DNA from: an uncultured Parvibacter sp.
GTDB taxonomy: Bacteria > Actinomycetota > Coriobacteriia > Coriobacteriales > Eggerthellaceae
Length of the DNA stretch: 11,448 nucleotides
NCBI GenBank assembly: GCA_910587945.1
Contig: CAJUNI010000006.1
Location: forward strand, 16,638-28,085
Reading direction: 5' to 3'
Each line of letters begins with the position of its first letter. Position 1 is the stretch's first letter. Below the pieces are notes generated by a model. The model did no database searches, was not told where the DNA came from, and saw nothing but the letters and a program-made list of their open reading frames with translations. Both the position numbers and the translations under genes were made by a program. Below are positions 1 to 6,542 of this stretch, one piece after another.

Positions 1-11
1 GAACTTCTCTC

Positions 12-482
12 ATGGCTATGAATTATTCTGACAAGGTAATGGACCACTTCACCAACCCGCGCAACGTAGGCGAAATTGAGAACGCTTCGGGTTGTGGCAC
101 CGTGGGCAACGCCGTATGCGGCGACATCATGCGTATCTATCTGGACATTGACGACAACAACGTCATCCAGGATGCCAAGTTTAAGACCTTCGGTTGTGGT
201 GCGGCTATTGCCACAAGCTCCATGGCTACCGAGCTGGTCAAGGGCAAAACGGTCCAAGAGGCTCTCGAGGTTACCAACAAGGCCGTTATGGAGGCCTTAG
301 ATGGCCTGCCGCCGGTGAAGGTGCACTGCTCGCTTTTGGCAGAAGAAGCCATTCATGCAGCTCTGTGGGACTATGCCGAGAAGCACAATTTGGTAATTGA
401 GGGCTTAGAGAAGCCGGTGAGTGATATCTCCGAGCATGACCATCATGGCGTTGAGCTCGTAGAGGACGAAGAGGATTTCTAG
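12..482 (+). CDS. nifU: NifU/IscU-type iron-sulfur cluster assembly scaffold
   Basis: This 156-residue protein is a scaffold on which Fe-S clusters are built from cysteine-desulfurase sulfur before transfer to apoproteins in the cytosol. The N-terminus (NYSDKVMDHFTNPRNVG) is the standard IscU/NifU-N opening. The three expected ligand cysteines are visible: C36 in GNAVCGD, with the conserved aspartate D38, C62 in FGCGAA, and C106 in VHCSLLAEEAI. An extra cysteine sits at C28. The scaffold domain ends near residue 130. It is followed by a tail that is acidic and contains a histidine cluster (EHDHHG, then EDEEDF), longer than a plain IscU of about 125-130 residues. The NifU C-terminal thioredoxin-like Fe-S domain is absent, so iscU is an equally fair name. 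The first ATG is used; a second in-frame ATG follows two codons later. No Shine-Dalgarno is visible in the 11 bases present, suggesting coupling to an upstream gene, probably a cysteine desulfurase outside the window (inference). Confidence 0.93.
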   Translation: MAMNYSDKVMDHFTNPRNVGEIENASGCGTVGNAVCGDIMRIYLDIDDNNVIQDAKFKTFGCGAAIATSSMATELVKGKTVQEALEVTNKAVMEALDGLPPVKVHCSLLAEEAIHAALWDYAEKHNLVIEGLEKPVSDISEHDHHGVELVEDEEDF

Positions 483-498
483 GATTTCCGGGCCTTTC

Positions 499-520
499 GC
501 GCTGCTTGTTTCCAGCGCTT
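499..520 (+). terminator. possible weak terminator after nifU
   Basis: GCGCTG (499-504) pairs perfectly with CAGCGC (513-518) across an 8-base loop, and TTATTA follows. It lies 17 bases after the nifU stop. The stem is only six pairs and the T run is interrupted, so it may be leaky or only a stabilising hairpin. Confidence 0.35.
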
Positions 521-530
521 ATTAGGACCG

Positions 531-539
531 TGATACCAT
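531..539 (+). promoter_or_regulatory. possible extended -10 promoter for metG
   Basis: TGATACCAT fits an extended -10 (TGn followed by a hexamer with four of six consensus bases). No convincing -35 lies 16-18 bases upstream. It would place the transcript start just before the leader hairpin ahead of metG. Weak evidence. Confidence 0.25.
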
Positions 540-561
540 AGCGGGATGTTGTTTTGTCGAC

Positions 562-588
562 GGAAAGCGGTTTCATCTGCCGCTTTCC
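562..588 (+). promoter_or_regulatory. leader hairpin just upstream of the metG ribosome binding site
   Basis: GGAAAGCGG (562-570) pairs perfectly with CCGCTTTCC (580-588) around a 9-base loop. It ends 6 bases before the metG Shine-Dalgarno AAGGAG (595-600). No T tract follows, so it is not a simple terminator. A translational control or RNA-stability role is possible but not shown. Confidence 0.4.
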
Positions 589-608
589 CACCAAAAGGAG
601 CTGCCCCT

Positions 609-2201
609 ATGGCCAAAGAAACCTACTCATTTACTACCCCTATTTACTATGTGAATGCGGCCCCTCATCTGGGTACCGCCTATACCACCATTGCGGCTGA
701 TACCGTAGCTCGCTATCAGCGCATGAATGGAAAAGAGGTCGCGTTTGTAACGGGCATGGATGAGCATGGTCAAAAGGTGGCCGATACGGCCGCTGCTCAT
801 GATATGACCCCTCAAGAGTGGTGTGACTCCATGGAGCCGGCGTTCCGGGATGCCTGGAAGATGCTCGACATTACCTATACCGACTTCGTCCGTACCACCG
901 AGCCCCGTCATGCCCGCACGGTGCAGCATTTCTGGAACGACCTCTACGAAAAAGGCTACCTCTATAAAGGCGCCTATGAGGGCTGGTACTGTGTTCACGA
1001 AGAAACCTATTACGCCGAAAGCGATTTAGAGAAGGACGAAGAGGGCGTATTCATCTGCCCCGACTGCAAGCGTCCCGTGCAGCTCATGGCCTCGGGCGAA
1101 GAGAACTGGTTCTTTAAGCTCTCAGAGTTCCAGCAGCCGCTCTTGGATTTCTATGAGAGCCATCCGGATTTTATTCGTCCTGTTTCGCGTAAAAACGAGA
1201 TTGTCTCCTTTGTGTCGCGTGGCCTGAAAGACCTCTCTATTTCCCGCTCTACCTTTGATTGGGGCGTGCCGCTGCCCTTCGATCAGGGCCATGTGGCCTA
1301 CGTTTGGGCCGACGCGCTGCTGGCCTATATCACTGGCATTGGTTATGACGACCCCGATCGTCCCGGTGAGTTTGAAGAGTTCTGGCCCATGAATTATCAC
1401 TTCGTTGGCAAGGACATCATTCGCTTCCACTGTGTCATTTGGCCCGCTATGCTCATGGCGGCTGGGCTGCCTATTACCCACACGGTCTTCGGCCACGGCT
1501 TCTTGCTTACCAAGGGTGAGAAAATGTCCAAGTCCAAGGGCAATGCGCTGAAGCCGGCGGATCTGGTAGGGGTCTTTGGTGTGGATGCCTACCGCTATTA
1601 CTTCATGAGTGATGTGCAGTTTGGCCATGATGGCTCTATTTCTATGGAGCGCATGGTGCAGGTGTACAACAACGAACTCGCTAATACCTGGGGCAACTTG
1701 GTCAGCCGCGTTTTCAATATGAATAAGAAGTATTTTGAGGCCCTGGTTCCGACGGTGGATGCCGAGGCGACAGCCACATTTGATAATCCCTTGAAAGAGG
1801 AAGCGGCTGGCCTCTATGAAACCTATGATCAGGCGCTCGAGCAGGTAGACTTTACCCAGGCCGCCGCTGCGGTACAGGCCCTTGCTGCCCGGGCAAACCG
1901 CTACATTGAGGAAACGGAGCCCTTCAAGTTGGCGAAGGATCCTGAAAAGGCTGATGAACTGGCCTTTGTCATGTATAACCTGCTGGAGACCATTCGCATT
2001 ATTGCCCTGTATATGGCACCTTTCGCACCCCAGACCTCTGCTGAGGTCTATCGTCGTTTGGGCTTGGGAGATATCACCGCCGTTACCAACATCCAAGAAG
2101 CCAGCGCCTGGGGGCAGCTCCCCAGCGGCAACCTGGTAGAGACTGGTGACCCGCTCTTCCCGCGGCTTGATGTGGATGCTATCGACCTGTCCATGGAATA
2201 G
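609..2201 (+). CDS. metG: methionyl-tRNA synthetase
   Basis: This enzyme charges tRNA-Met with methionine in an ATP-dependent cytosolic reaction, supplying both initiation and elongation. The 530-residue protein opens with SFTTPIYYVNAAPHLGTAYTT, where HLGT (20-23) is the class I HIGH motif. The KMSKS loop is at 305-309 (GEKMSKSKGN). Between them is the connective-peptide knuckle: C128-V-H130-E, then C150-P-D-C153. The usual second cysteine of the first CxxC is replaced, leaving three cysteines and a histidine. The helical anticodon-binding domain (YNNELANTWGNLVSRV, about 353-368 onward) fills the C-terminal third. There is no C-terminal EMAP/Trbp111-like tRNA-binding domain, which longer bacterial forms of about 650-680 residues carry. 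The start was chosen because AAGGAG lies 8 bases upstream; an open frame reaching back to 546 lacks such a site. tatD follows after 8 bases, so the two are probably co-transcribed. Confidence 0.97.
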   Translation: MAKETYSFTTPIYYVNAAPHLGTAYTTIAADTVARYQRMNGKEVAFVTGMDEHGQKVADTAAAHDMTPQEWCDSMEPAFRDAWKMLDITYTDFVRTTEPRHARTVQHFWNDLYEKGYLYKGAYEGWYCVHEETYYAESDLEKDEEGVFICPDCKRPVQLMASGEENWFFKLSEFQQPLLDFYESHPDFIRPVSRKNEIVSFVSRGLKDLSISRSTFDWGVPLPFDQGHVAYVWADALLAYITGIGYDDPDRPGEFEEFWPMNYHFVGKDIIRFHCVIWPAMLMAAGLPITHTVFGHGFLLTKGEKMSKSKGNALKPADLVGVFGVDAYRYYFMSDVQFGHDGSISMERMVQVYNNELANTWGNLVSRVFNMNKKYFEALVPTVDAEATATFDNPLKEEAAGLYETYDQALEQVDFTQAAAAVQALAARANRYIEETEPFKLAKDPEKADELAFVMYNLLETIRIIALYMAPFAPQTSAEVYRRLGLGDITAVTNIQEASAWGQLPSGNLVETGDPLFPRLDVDAIDLSME

Positions 2202-2209
2202 TAGACGCC

Positions 2210-3277
2210 ATGGGACGCTTTGACGACGAGCCAGAGTTTCTGGACGCGGCTTTCCATCGCAAGGGGAAAAAGGGACGCTGGGATATAGTTGCGGCTCCAC
2301 GTTTCGAGGCGCCCATAGCGGACACTCATGCCCATTTGCAACTTTTGGCTAATCCGGGGTTAGCGTTGGCCCGGGCTGGCTTTCATGGGGTACGCTTCAT
2401 CGAGACCATGGTGGATTGCTGTGAGGACGGTACGACCACCTTCGATGAGCTGGGTGCGTGGCAAGAGCAAGCGCGCGAATTGCTGGCAGAGTTTGCGGCT
2501 GCGCAGTCCGCTGAGGGGTTTGACGGCGCGCCGGGTGATGATTCTGCACTGGCTCAAGAGAGCGCGAGCGTATCGAGTGCGGCTACGGTCGCAGGAGCCG
2601 TACCCGCTCGAGCCCTGCCGGAAGTACCGCACGTGCGCATTGCTGTGGGATGTCACCCTCACAATGCGCGGCTCTTTGATGCCCAGGCTGAATCCCTACT
2701 TGAGCGGGAGTTGCGGGATCCTCGGGTGAGCGCACTCGGGGAAGTGGGTCTGGACTATCACTATGACCTTTCTCCTCGGGAAACCCAACGTGAGGTATTT
2801 CGTCGTCAAATTCGCTTGGCGAAAAAGGCAGGACTTCCGCTGGTGCTGCATTTGCGTGAAGCTCACGATGAGGGTTTTGAAATCTTGAGCGAAGAGGGCT
2901 TTCCGGAAGCGGGGGTCTTACTGCATTGTTTCAACCTAGACCCTGCAGAGGCCAAGCGTTGGATAGAAGCGGGTTGCTACCTGGCCTTCGGTGGTCCTGT
3001 GACGTTTAAGAAAGCCGATGAGGTGCGCGAATCAGCCGGCTTGGTACCGCTCGATCGCCTGCTTTCTGAGACCGATTCGCCCTATATGAGTCCGGAGCCC
3101 CTTCGGGGTACCAGCTGTGAGCCGGGATTGGTGCTTTTTAATGTAGCCAAGCTCGCGGAGGTGCGGGGCTGTGCTCCGGGATCCGATGCCGAGGTCGAAT
3201 TCGTTGAGCAGCTCTATCGCAATAGTCTGGCATTCTTTGACCGCGGGCTTACACCGTGGCAGTTGGAAGCATTCTAG
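2210..3277 (+). CDS. tatD: TatD-family metal-dependent hydrolase/DNase
   Basis: TatD proteins are TIM-barrel amidohydrolase-fold enzymes with metal-dependent 3'-5' nuclease activity. The metal and catalytic residues are all visible in this 355-residue protein: D38-T-H40-A-H42, the glutamate of GEVGLDYH (E178), LHLRE (H214), LLHCF (H239) and the ETDSPY aspartate (D289). It is nearly 100 residues longer than E. coli TatD. About 36 residues precede the first motif, and a low-complexity Ala/Ser-rich insertion spans roughly 97-138, between the first barrel helix and the strand carrying RIAVGCHPHN. The start lies 8 bases after the metG stop and has only a poor ribosome binding site, so reading is probably coupled to metG. 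A later start is possible, but the N-terminus must begin before DTHAH. metG followed by tatD is a widely conserved pair. Natural substrate is not inferable. Confidence 0.93.
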   Translation: MGRFDDEPEFLDAAFHRKGKKGRWDIVAAPRFEAPIADTHAHLQLLANPGLALARAGFHGVRFIETMVDCCEDGTTTFDELGAWQEQARELLAEFAAAQSAEGFDGAPGDDSALAQESASVSSAATVAGAVPARALPEVPHVRIAVGCHPHNARLFDAQAESLLERELRDPRVSALGEVGLDYHYDLSPRETQREVFRRQIRLAKKAGLPLVLHLREAHDEGFEILSEEGFPEAGVLLHCFNLDPAEAKRWIEAGCYLAFGGPVTFKKADEVRESAGLVPLDRLLSETDSPYMSPEPLRGTSCEPGLVLFNVAKLAEVRGCAPGSDAEVEFVEQLYRNSLAFFDRGLTPWQLEAF

Positions 3278-3288
3278 GAAGGCGTCCT

Positions 3289-4281
3289 ATGCATCGTTTG
3301 ATTATGGTGGGATCTCCGCGGCCAGAGGGTCGGTCGGCAGCCCTCGCTGATGCGATTTTTAATCTCTGCATTGAGGAATATCCTGATGACGGGGTGTCTA
3401 TATTATCTGTGGCGAGTCTTACCCTGGAAGGATGCCGCGCCTGCGATTACTGCCGGGCCCAGGCTTCGGAAGGTCCCGAGCCCCTAAAGGAAGGGGACCC
3501 ACTTACGCCCTGTGCCTTGGTGCAGGCAAGCGATGCGGCCATCCATCGGTGCGTGATAGCCGATGACATGGATGAGGTACGCAAGCATCTTGATGCAGCC
3601 GATGAGCTGATCGTGGTGTCGCCGGTGTATTTTGCTGGCGCCCCTTCGCAATTTAAAGCACTGCTTGATCGGTTGCAGCCTTACTTCTGGTCTAATCTTC
3701 GCGAACAACCTTTTCGCCGCCCTGCGTTGTTGCATGTGGTAGGCGAGGGGGGAGACCCTCATGGGTTTGAGCCGTTGGTGGGTACGGTGCAATCGGCCCT
3801 TGCCGTAGCGGGATTCCAGGTGGAGACCGTCCTTGATTGGGTGGGGAAAATTGACGAGCACGGTGAAATTACGGCCGAGGCAGACGTCTATGAAGTAGCG
3901 GTCGCTGAGGAAGAGCAGGAGGGGGATAGCGAAGAGGAGCTGGTCGCTGAGGACCCTTCTCAGGTTGAAGTTTCTTTCCGGGACGAAGGGGCGGTTGCGG
4001 AAAAACCGCGACTGGATCTTGGGAAGCCTTCGAAAGGCTCTCGGACATCCCAGAAGGGTTCGGGTGGCAAAGCTGAAACCAGCGCCTCTGGCAACGTGCG
4101 AGGCGGTCGAGCTGCCGGAAAGGGAACCTCGAGGAGCGCGGGGAAATCGCCGGCGGGAAGCGCTCAGCGCTCCGGGAAGAAATCCTCGGAGTCAAAGCGT
4201 TCAACCAGCGGATCCGGTCGTTCTGGGGAGCGCGGGTCTGGCCGGAAATCCTCCTCTGGAAAGCGGAATCATCGTGGATAG
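3289..4281 (+). CDS. flavodoxin-fold iron-sulfur flavoprotein/NADPH-dependent FMN reductase-like protein with charged tail
   Basis: The N-terminal 205 or so residues form a flavodoxin-like domain expected to bind FMN and act in redox chemistry. The phosphate-binding loop is GSPRPEGRSAALA (8-20), and the second flavin-contact region is VVSPVYFAGAPSQFKALLDRL (109-129). Between them, C49-xx-C52-xx-C55, with a fourth cysteine C88 before VIADDMDEV, matches the cysteine layout of the iron-sulfur flavoprotein family. About 32 residues separate C55 and C88 where family members usually have a short gap. Whether a cluster is bound is inference. After the domain comes an acidic stretch (about 206-240), then a strongly basic tail rich in Gly, Ser, Lys and Arg (about 245-330), surely disordered. 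The ATG at 3289 has AGGAAGG six bases upstream; the earlier in-frame start at 3256 lies inside tatD and is not favoured. The gene overlaps the ksgA start. Its cellular role is unknown. Confidence 0.85.
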   Translation: MHRLIMVGSPRPEGRSAALADAIFNLCIEEYPDDGVSILSVASLTLEGCRACDYCRAQASEGPEPLKEGDPLTPCALVQASDAAIHRCVIADDMDEVRKHLDAADELIVVSPVYFAGAPSQFKALLDRLQPYFWSNLREQPFRRPALLHVVGEGGDPHGFEPLVGTVQSALAVAGFQVETVLDWVGKIDEHGEITAEADVYEVAVAEEEQEGDSEEELVAEDPSQVEVSFRDEGAVAEKPRLDLGKPSKGSRTSQKGSGGKAETSASGNVRGGRAAGKGTSRSAGKSPAGSAQRSGKKSSESKRSTSGSGRSGERGSGRKSSSGKRNHRG

Positions 4282-5233
4282 GCTTTCTCCGCTATCTACT
4301 CCCGCCGCCACGCGGGCAGTGCTTGAAGCCCATGGGCTGCAAGCGAAGTATTCGCTCGGGCAGAACTTCCTTGTGAATGACGATATCCTGCGCAAAATCA
4401 TCGACCTGGCAGAAGTGGATGATCAGGACGTGATTCTTGAAGTGGGGCCTGGCTTGGGTACGCTCACTATTCCGCTTCTAAAGCACGCTAAGCAGGTTGT
4501 ATCAGTGGAACGGGATCCCGATTTGCCTGCCGTGTTGGCGGACACCCTTGCTCCGTGGTCCGATCATTTTCAGCTTCTGCCTATGGATGCCTTGGCGGTG
4601 AGAGCCACGGATTTAGAGGCCTGCGGTTTGGCGCCTCTGGCGGCAGAGGACGGCACGCCCCATAAGCTGGTGGCGAATTTACCCTACGCGGTGGCTGCCA
4701 CGGTGGTGCTCGATTATTTCGAGCGATTTCCTTCGCTTACAAGCGCCACGGTTATGGTGCAAAAAGAAGTGGCCGATCGAATGGCGGCAGCGCCGGGGAC
4801 GAAAAACTACGGAGCCTATACCGTTAAGTTGGCGCTTCAAGCAACGCCCGTGGGGCGCTTTTCAGTGGGGCCGGGAAACTTCTATCCGCCACCCCGGGTT
4901 GAGAGTGCGGTAATTCGCCTTGATCGTCGTACGCTCGAGGATGATGCCGGCGAAGCGGTAGGTCCTGAGCTGCGGGCACGGGCAGCTTTGATGGCCGATG
5001 CGGCGTTTGCGAGCCGGCGGAAAACGTTGGCTAATTCTTGTAAGACCTACTTCCAAGGGCGCGGCCCGGCAGGGGTAGCTTGGGTGCCCCGCTTAGCCGA
5101 GCTCTTCGAGCGAGCTTCCATTGACCCCCGCCGTCGCGGTGAGACCCTCACTTTGGATGAATTCGTGGCGCTAGGGAAGGCGTTCGAGGACCTGCAACAG
5201 GACGATCCTTCGTTGGAGCTCAGCGGCCGTTAA
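4274..5233 (+). CDS. ksgA: 16S rRNA (adenine1518-N6/adenine1519-N6)-dimethyltransferase
   Basis: KsgA/RsmA dimethylates two adjacent adenosines in the 3' terminal hairpin of 16S rRNA using S-adenosylmethionine, late in small-subunit assembly. The 319-residue product shows GQNFL (29-33), motif I EVGPGLGTLT (56-65), the ribose-binding acidic residue in VSVERD (E79), D105 in MDAL, the catalytic NLPY (135-138), and the C-terminal segment FYPPPRVESAVIRL. I chose the GTG at 4274 because the protein then begins VDRLSPLSTPAATRAVLEAHGL, matching the usual N-terminus of actinobacterial KsgA. This start overlaps the preceding stop codon by 8 bases. An upstream ATG in the same frame at 3965 would add about 100 residues read from the basic-tail region of the previous gene and is rejected. 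Last gene of the metG-tatD-flavoprotein-ksgA run; a strong terminator follows at 5371. Confidence 0.95.
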   Translation: MDRLSPLSTPAATRAVLEAHGLQAKYSLGQNFLVNDDILRKIIDLAEVDDQDVILEVGPGLGTLTIPLLKHAKQVVSVERDPDLPAVLADTLAPWSDHFQLLPMDALAVRATDLEACGLAPLAAEDGTPHKLVANLPYAVAATVVLDYFERFPSLTSATVMVQKEVADRMAAAPGTKNYGAYTVKLALQATPVGRFSVGPGNFYPPPRVESAVIRLDRRTLEDDAGEAVGPELRARAALMADAAFASRRKTLANSCKTYFQGRGPAGVAWVPRLAELFERASIDPRRRGETLTLDEFVALGKAFEDLQQDDPSLELSGR

Positions 5234-5302
5234 GGAAAGGTGCGCGGATTCGTCCTATCATCCAATTGGTTCTACCCAAGATTGAACGATGGGTGCTTGA
5301 GT

Positions 5303-5321
5303 GTGCCTTTGCCCCAGGCAC
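5303..5321. repeat. small inverted repeat in the ksgA-SDR intergenic region
   Basis: GTGCCT (5303-5308) and AGGCAC (5316-5321) form a perfect six-pair stem with a 7-base loop. No T tract follows on either strand. The rest of 5234-5370 shows no gene or other signal I can support. Confidence 0.3.
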
Positions 5322-5370
5322 TAAACGCTGCCTCATAACTCGAGACATCGTCTACCCCTTAATCCGAACT

Positions 5371-5403
5371 AAAAAAGCGACATCCCAAGGGATGTCGCTT
5401 TTT
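5371..5403. terminator. bidirectional rho-independent terminator between convergent genes
   Basis: GCGACATCCC (5377-5386) and GGGATGTCGC (5389-5398) are exact inverted copies. They are flanked by six A on the left and five T on the right, so a GC-rich hairpin with a U tract forms on either strand. It sits about 140 bases after ksgA and about 85 bases after the end of the convergent SDR gene, and can serve both. Confidence 0.93.
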
Positions 5404-5487
5404 GATTGAAGCTTTGGAGCGGCATGCGAGACTCACAGGCGCATTGAGCGCGCGGTTTGGCCGCTGCTCTGGGGACGGCGCACGGAC

Positions 5488-6288
5488 TTAGGGGCGCTGA
5501 CCCATACCGCCTTCGAGTACCAGGGTTTCGCCAGTCATGAACTTGAAGTCCGGGTTGGCGAGCTGCACGACTACGCGGCCGATTTCCGTTTCCACGTTGC
5601 CGTAGTGGCCCATGGGAGGCATGTGTACGTTTGCCTCAAAGGCCTCAGGATAGGCAGTCTGGAAGTCCTCCAGAGCCTTGGTCCAAGCCAGGGGGCATAC
5701 TACGTTCACGTTGATGCCGTCAGGACCCCATTCGGTAGCGGCGACGCGGCTCATGCCACGGATGCCTTCCTTAGCGGCGGCATAAGCCACTTGACCGTAG
5801 TTGCCAAACAGACCGGCGCCCGAGGCAAAGTTGATTACCGAGCCCTTGGTTTCCTTCAGGTGAGGATAGCAAGCTTGCATGTAGTAGAACGTGGCATAGA
5901 GGCCGGAATAGATGGCCAGGTTGAACTGATCATCGGTGTGGTCGGCCAGCGTGACGCCGGAGGCAGAAGCTTGAGCGTTGTTGACGAGTACGTCAATGCG
6001 GCCAAACTTCTCGATGGTCTGATCAATTACGCTTTGAACAACGGCGCGATTGTCGGCACCTGCGTTGACGTCAGCCTGCACCGTAAGCACCTGGATGCCA
6101 AATTCAGATTCTAAGCGGGTCTTTGCTTCCTCCAGCTTTGCTACGTTGCGGCCGGTAAGCGTGAGGTTTGCGCCTTCTTTTGCATAGGCGGTTGCAATGC
6201 CATAGCCAATGGAACCAGCAGAGCCGTCTTTCAGGGCAGCAAAGCCGCCGCCAGTAATAATGGCTGTTTTACCTTGTAAAAATCCCAT
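5488..6288 (-). CDS. short-chain dehydrogenase/reductase (SDR family)
   Basis: This 266-residue NAD(P)-dependent oxidoreductase has a Rossmann fold. The catalytic residues are present: Y169-AAA-K173, S156 in FASGAG, and the NNAQ motif at 103-106. The C-terminus carries the family's typical MTGETLVLEGG. The nucleotide-binding loop is unusual: TGGG (12-15) is separated from GSIGYGIA (25-32) by about nine residues (FAALKDGSA), an arrangement resembling the extended glycine loops of divergent SDRs such as enoyl-ACP reductases. T-G-R at 45-47 after the second strand hints at NADP preference (inference). The start was chosen because AAGGAGG lies five bases upstream of this ATG; the reading frame continues upstream but through untranslated leader. 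Convergent to ksgA and divergent from the Veg gene. No metabolic partner gene is adjacent, so the substrate is unknown. Confidence 0.93.
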   Translation of the reverse strand: MGFLQGKTAIITGGGFAALKDGSAGSIGYGIATAYAKEGANLTLTGRNVAKLEEAKTRLESEFGIQVLTVQADVNAGADNRAVVQSVIDQTIEKFGRIDVLVNNAQASASGVTLADHTDDQFNLAIYSGLYATFYYMQACYPHLKETKGSVINFASGAGLFGNYGQVAYAAAKEGIRGMSRVAATEWGPDGINVNVVCPLAWTKALEDFQTAYPEAFEANVHMPPMGHYGNVETEIGRVVVQLANPDFKFMTGETLVLEGGMGQRP

Positions 6289-6313
6289 GAATCCTCCTTG
6301 GATAAGGGTAGTG

Positions 6314-6331
6314 GGCTCCGAACAGGGAGCC
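6314..6331 (-). promoter_or_regulatory. hairpin in the SDR mRNA leader
   Basis: GGCTCC and GGAGCC form a perfect six-pair stem with a 6-base loop. It lies between the putative promoter and the ribosome binding site of the SDR gene. Possible stabilising or regulatory structure; no known family recognised. Confidence 0.35.
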
Positions 6332-6353
6332 AATGGATGAGCCACAAATGTAA

Positions 6354-6362
6354 ATTCTACCA
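6354..6362 (-). promoter_or_regulatory. candidate extended -10 promoter for the SDR gene
   Basis: Read on the minus strand this is TGG-TAGAAT, an extended -10 with five of six hexamer bases matching TATAAT. No good -35 is seen at 16-18 bases. It predicts a leader of about 60 bases. Confidence 0.4.
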
Positions 6363-6488
6363 AAGGACTAGACCTATCTGGTGGAGGGGAGAAAAGTGGC
6401 CTGAGAAACAGGGCTATTGTTCTTTGTGAAGAAGAATGATCCGTTTGACCACGAAAGGGGACTAGATCATATCCACTATTGACAGCCG

Positions 6489-6497
6489 TGGTATTAT
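6489..6497 (+). promoter_or_regulatory. candidate extended -10 promoter for the Veg gene
   Basis: TGG-TATTAT is an extended -10 with five of six consensus bases, about 45 bases before the start codon. A perfect TTGACA at 6479-6484 lies too close (7 bases) to be its -35, and no good -10 sits 17 bases after that TTGACA. The real promoter could use either element. Confidence 0.4.
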
Positions 6498-6542
6498 GTG
6501 ATTTCGTCACTTGTTCGCTCTAATGGCACAAAGGAAGTTTTC

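Noticed and set aside
546..608. Upstream start for metG
   Set aside because: It would translate through the leader hairpin and lacks a ribosome binding site, whereas AAGGAG precedes the ATG at 609.
483..608. T-box or SAM riboswitch ahead of metG
   Set aside because: Only simple hairpins are visible; no T-box antiterminator sequence or SAM riboswitch core was recognised.
1122..2300. 392-codon open frame on the minus strand opposite metG
   Set aside because: It lies antisense to a certain methionyl-tRNA synthetase, has no recognisable family, and is typical of shadow frames in GC-rich DNA.
3965..4273. Possible 103-residue N-terminal extension of KsgA
   Set aside because: The extension reads out of frame through the flavoprotein tail; KsgA homologues begin near SPL-TPAATRAVLEAHGL, which the GTG at 4274 gives.
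5239..5340. Short GTG-initiated frame after ksgA
   Set aside because: About 30 codons, no family resemblance, ending before the terminator; likely chance despite a purine-rich stretch upstream.
5605..6114. 169-codon plus-strand frame opposite the SDR gene
   Set aside because: Antisense shadow of a clear SDR with full catalytic motifs; no ribosome binding site or family resemblance seen.
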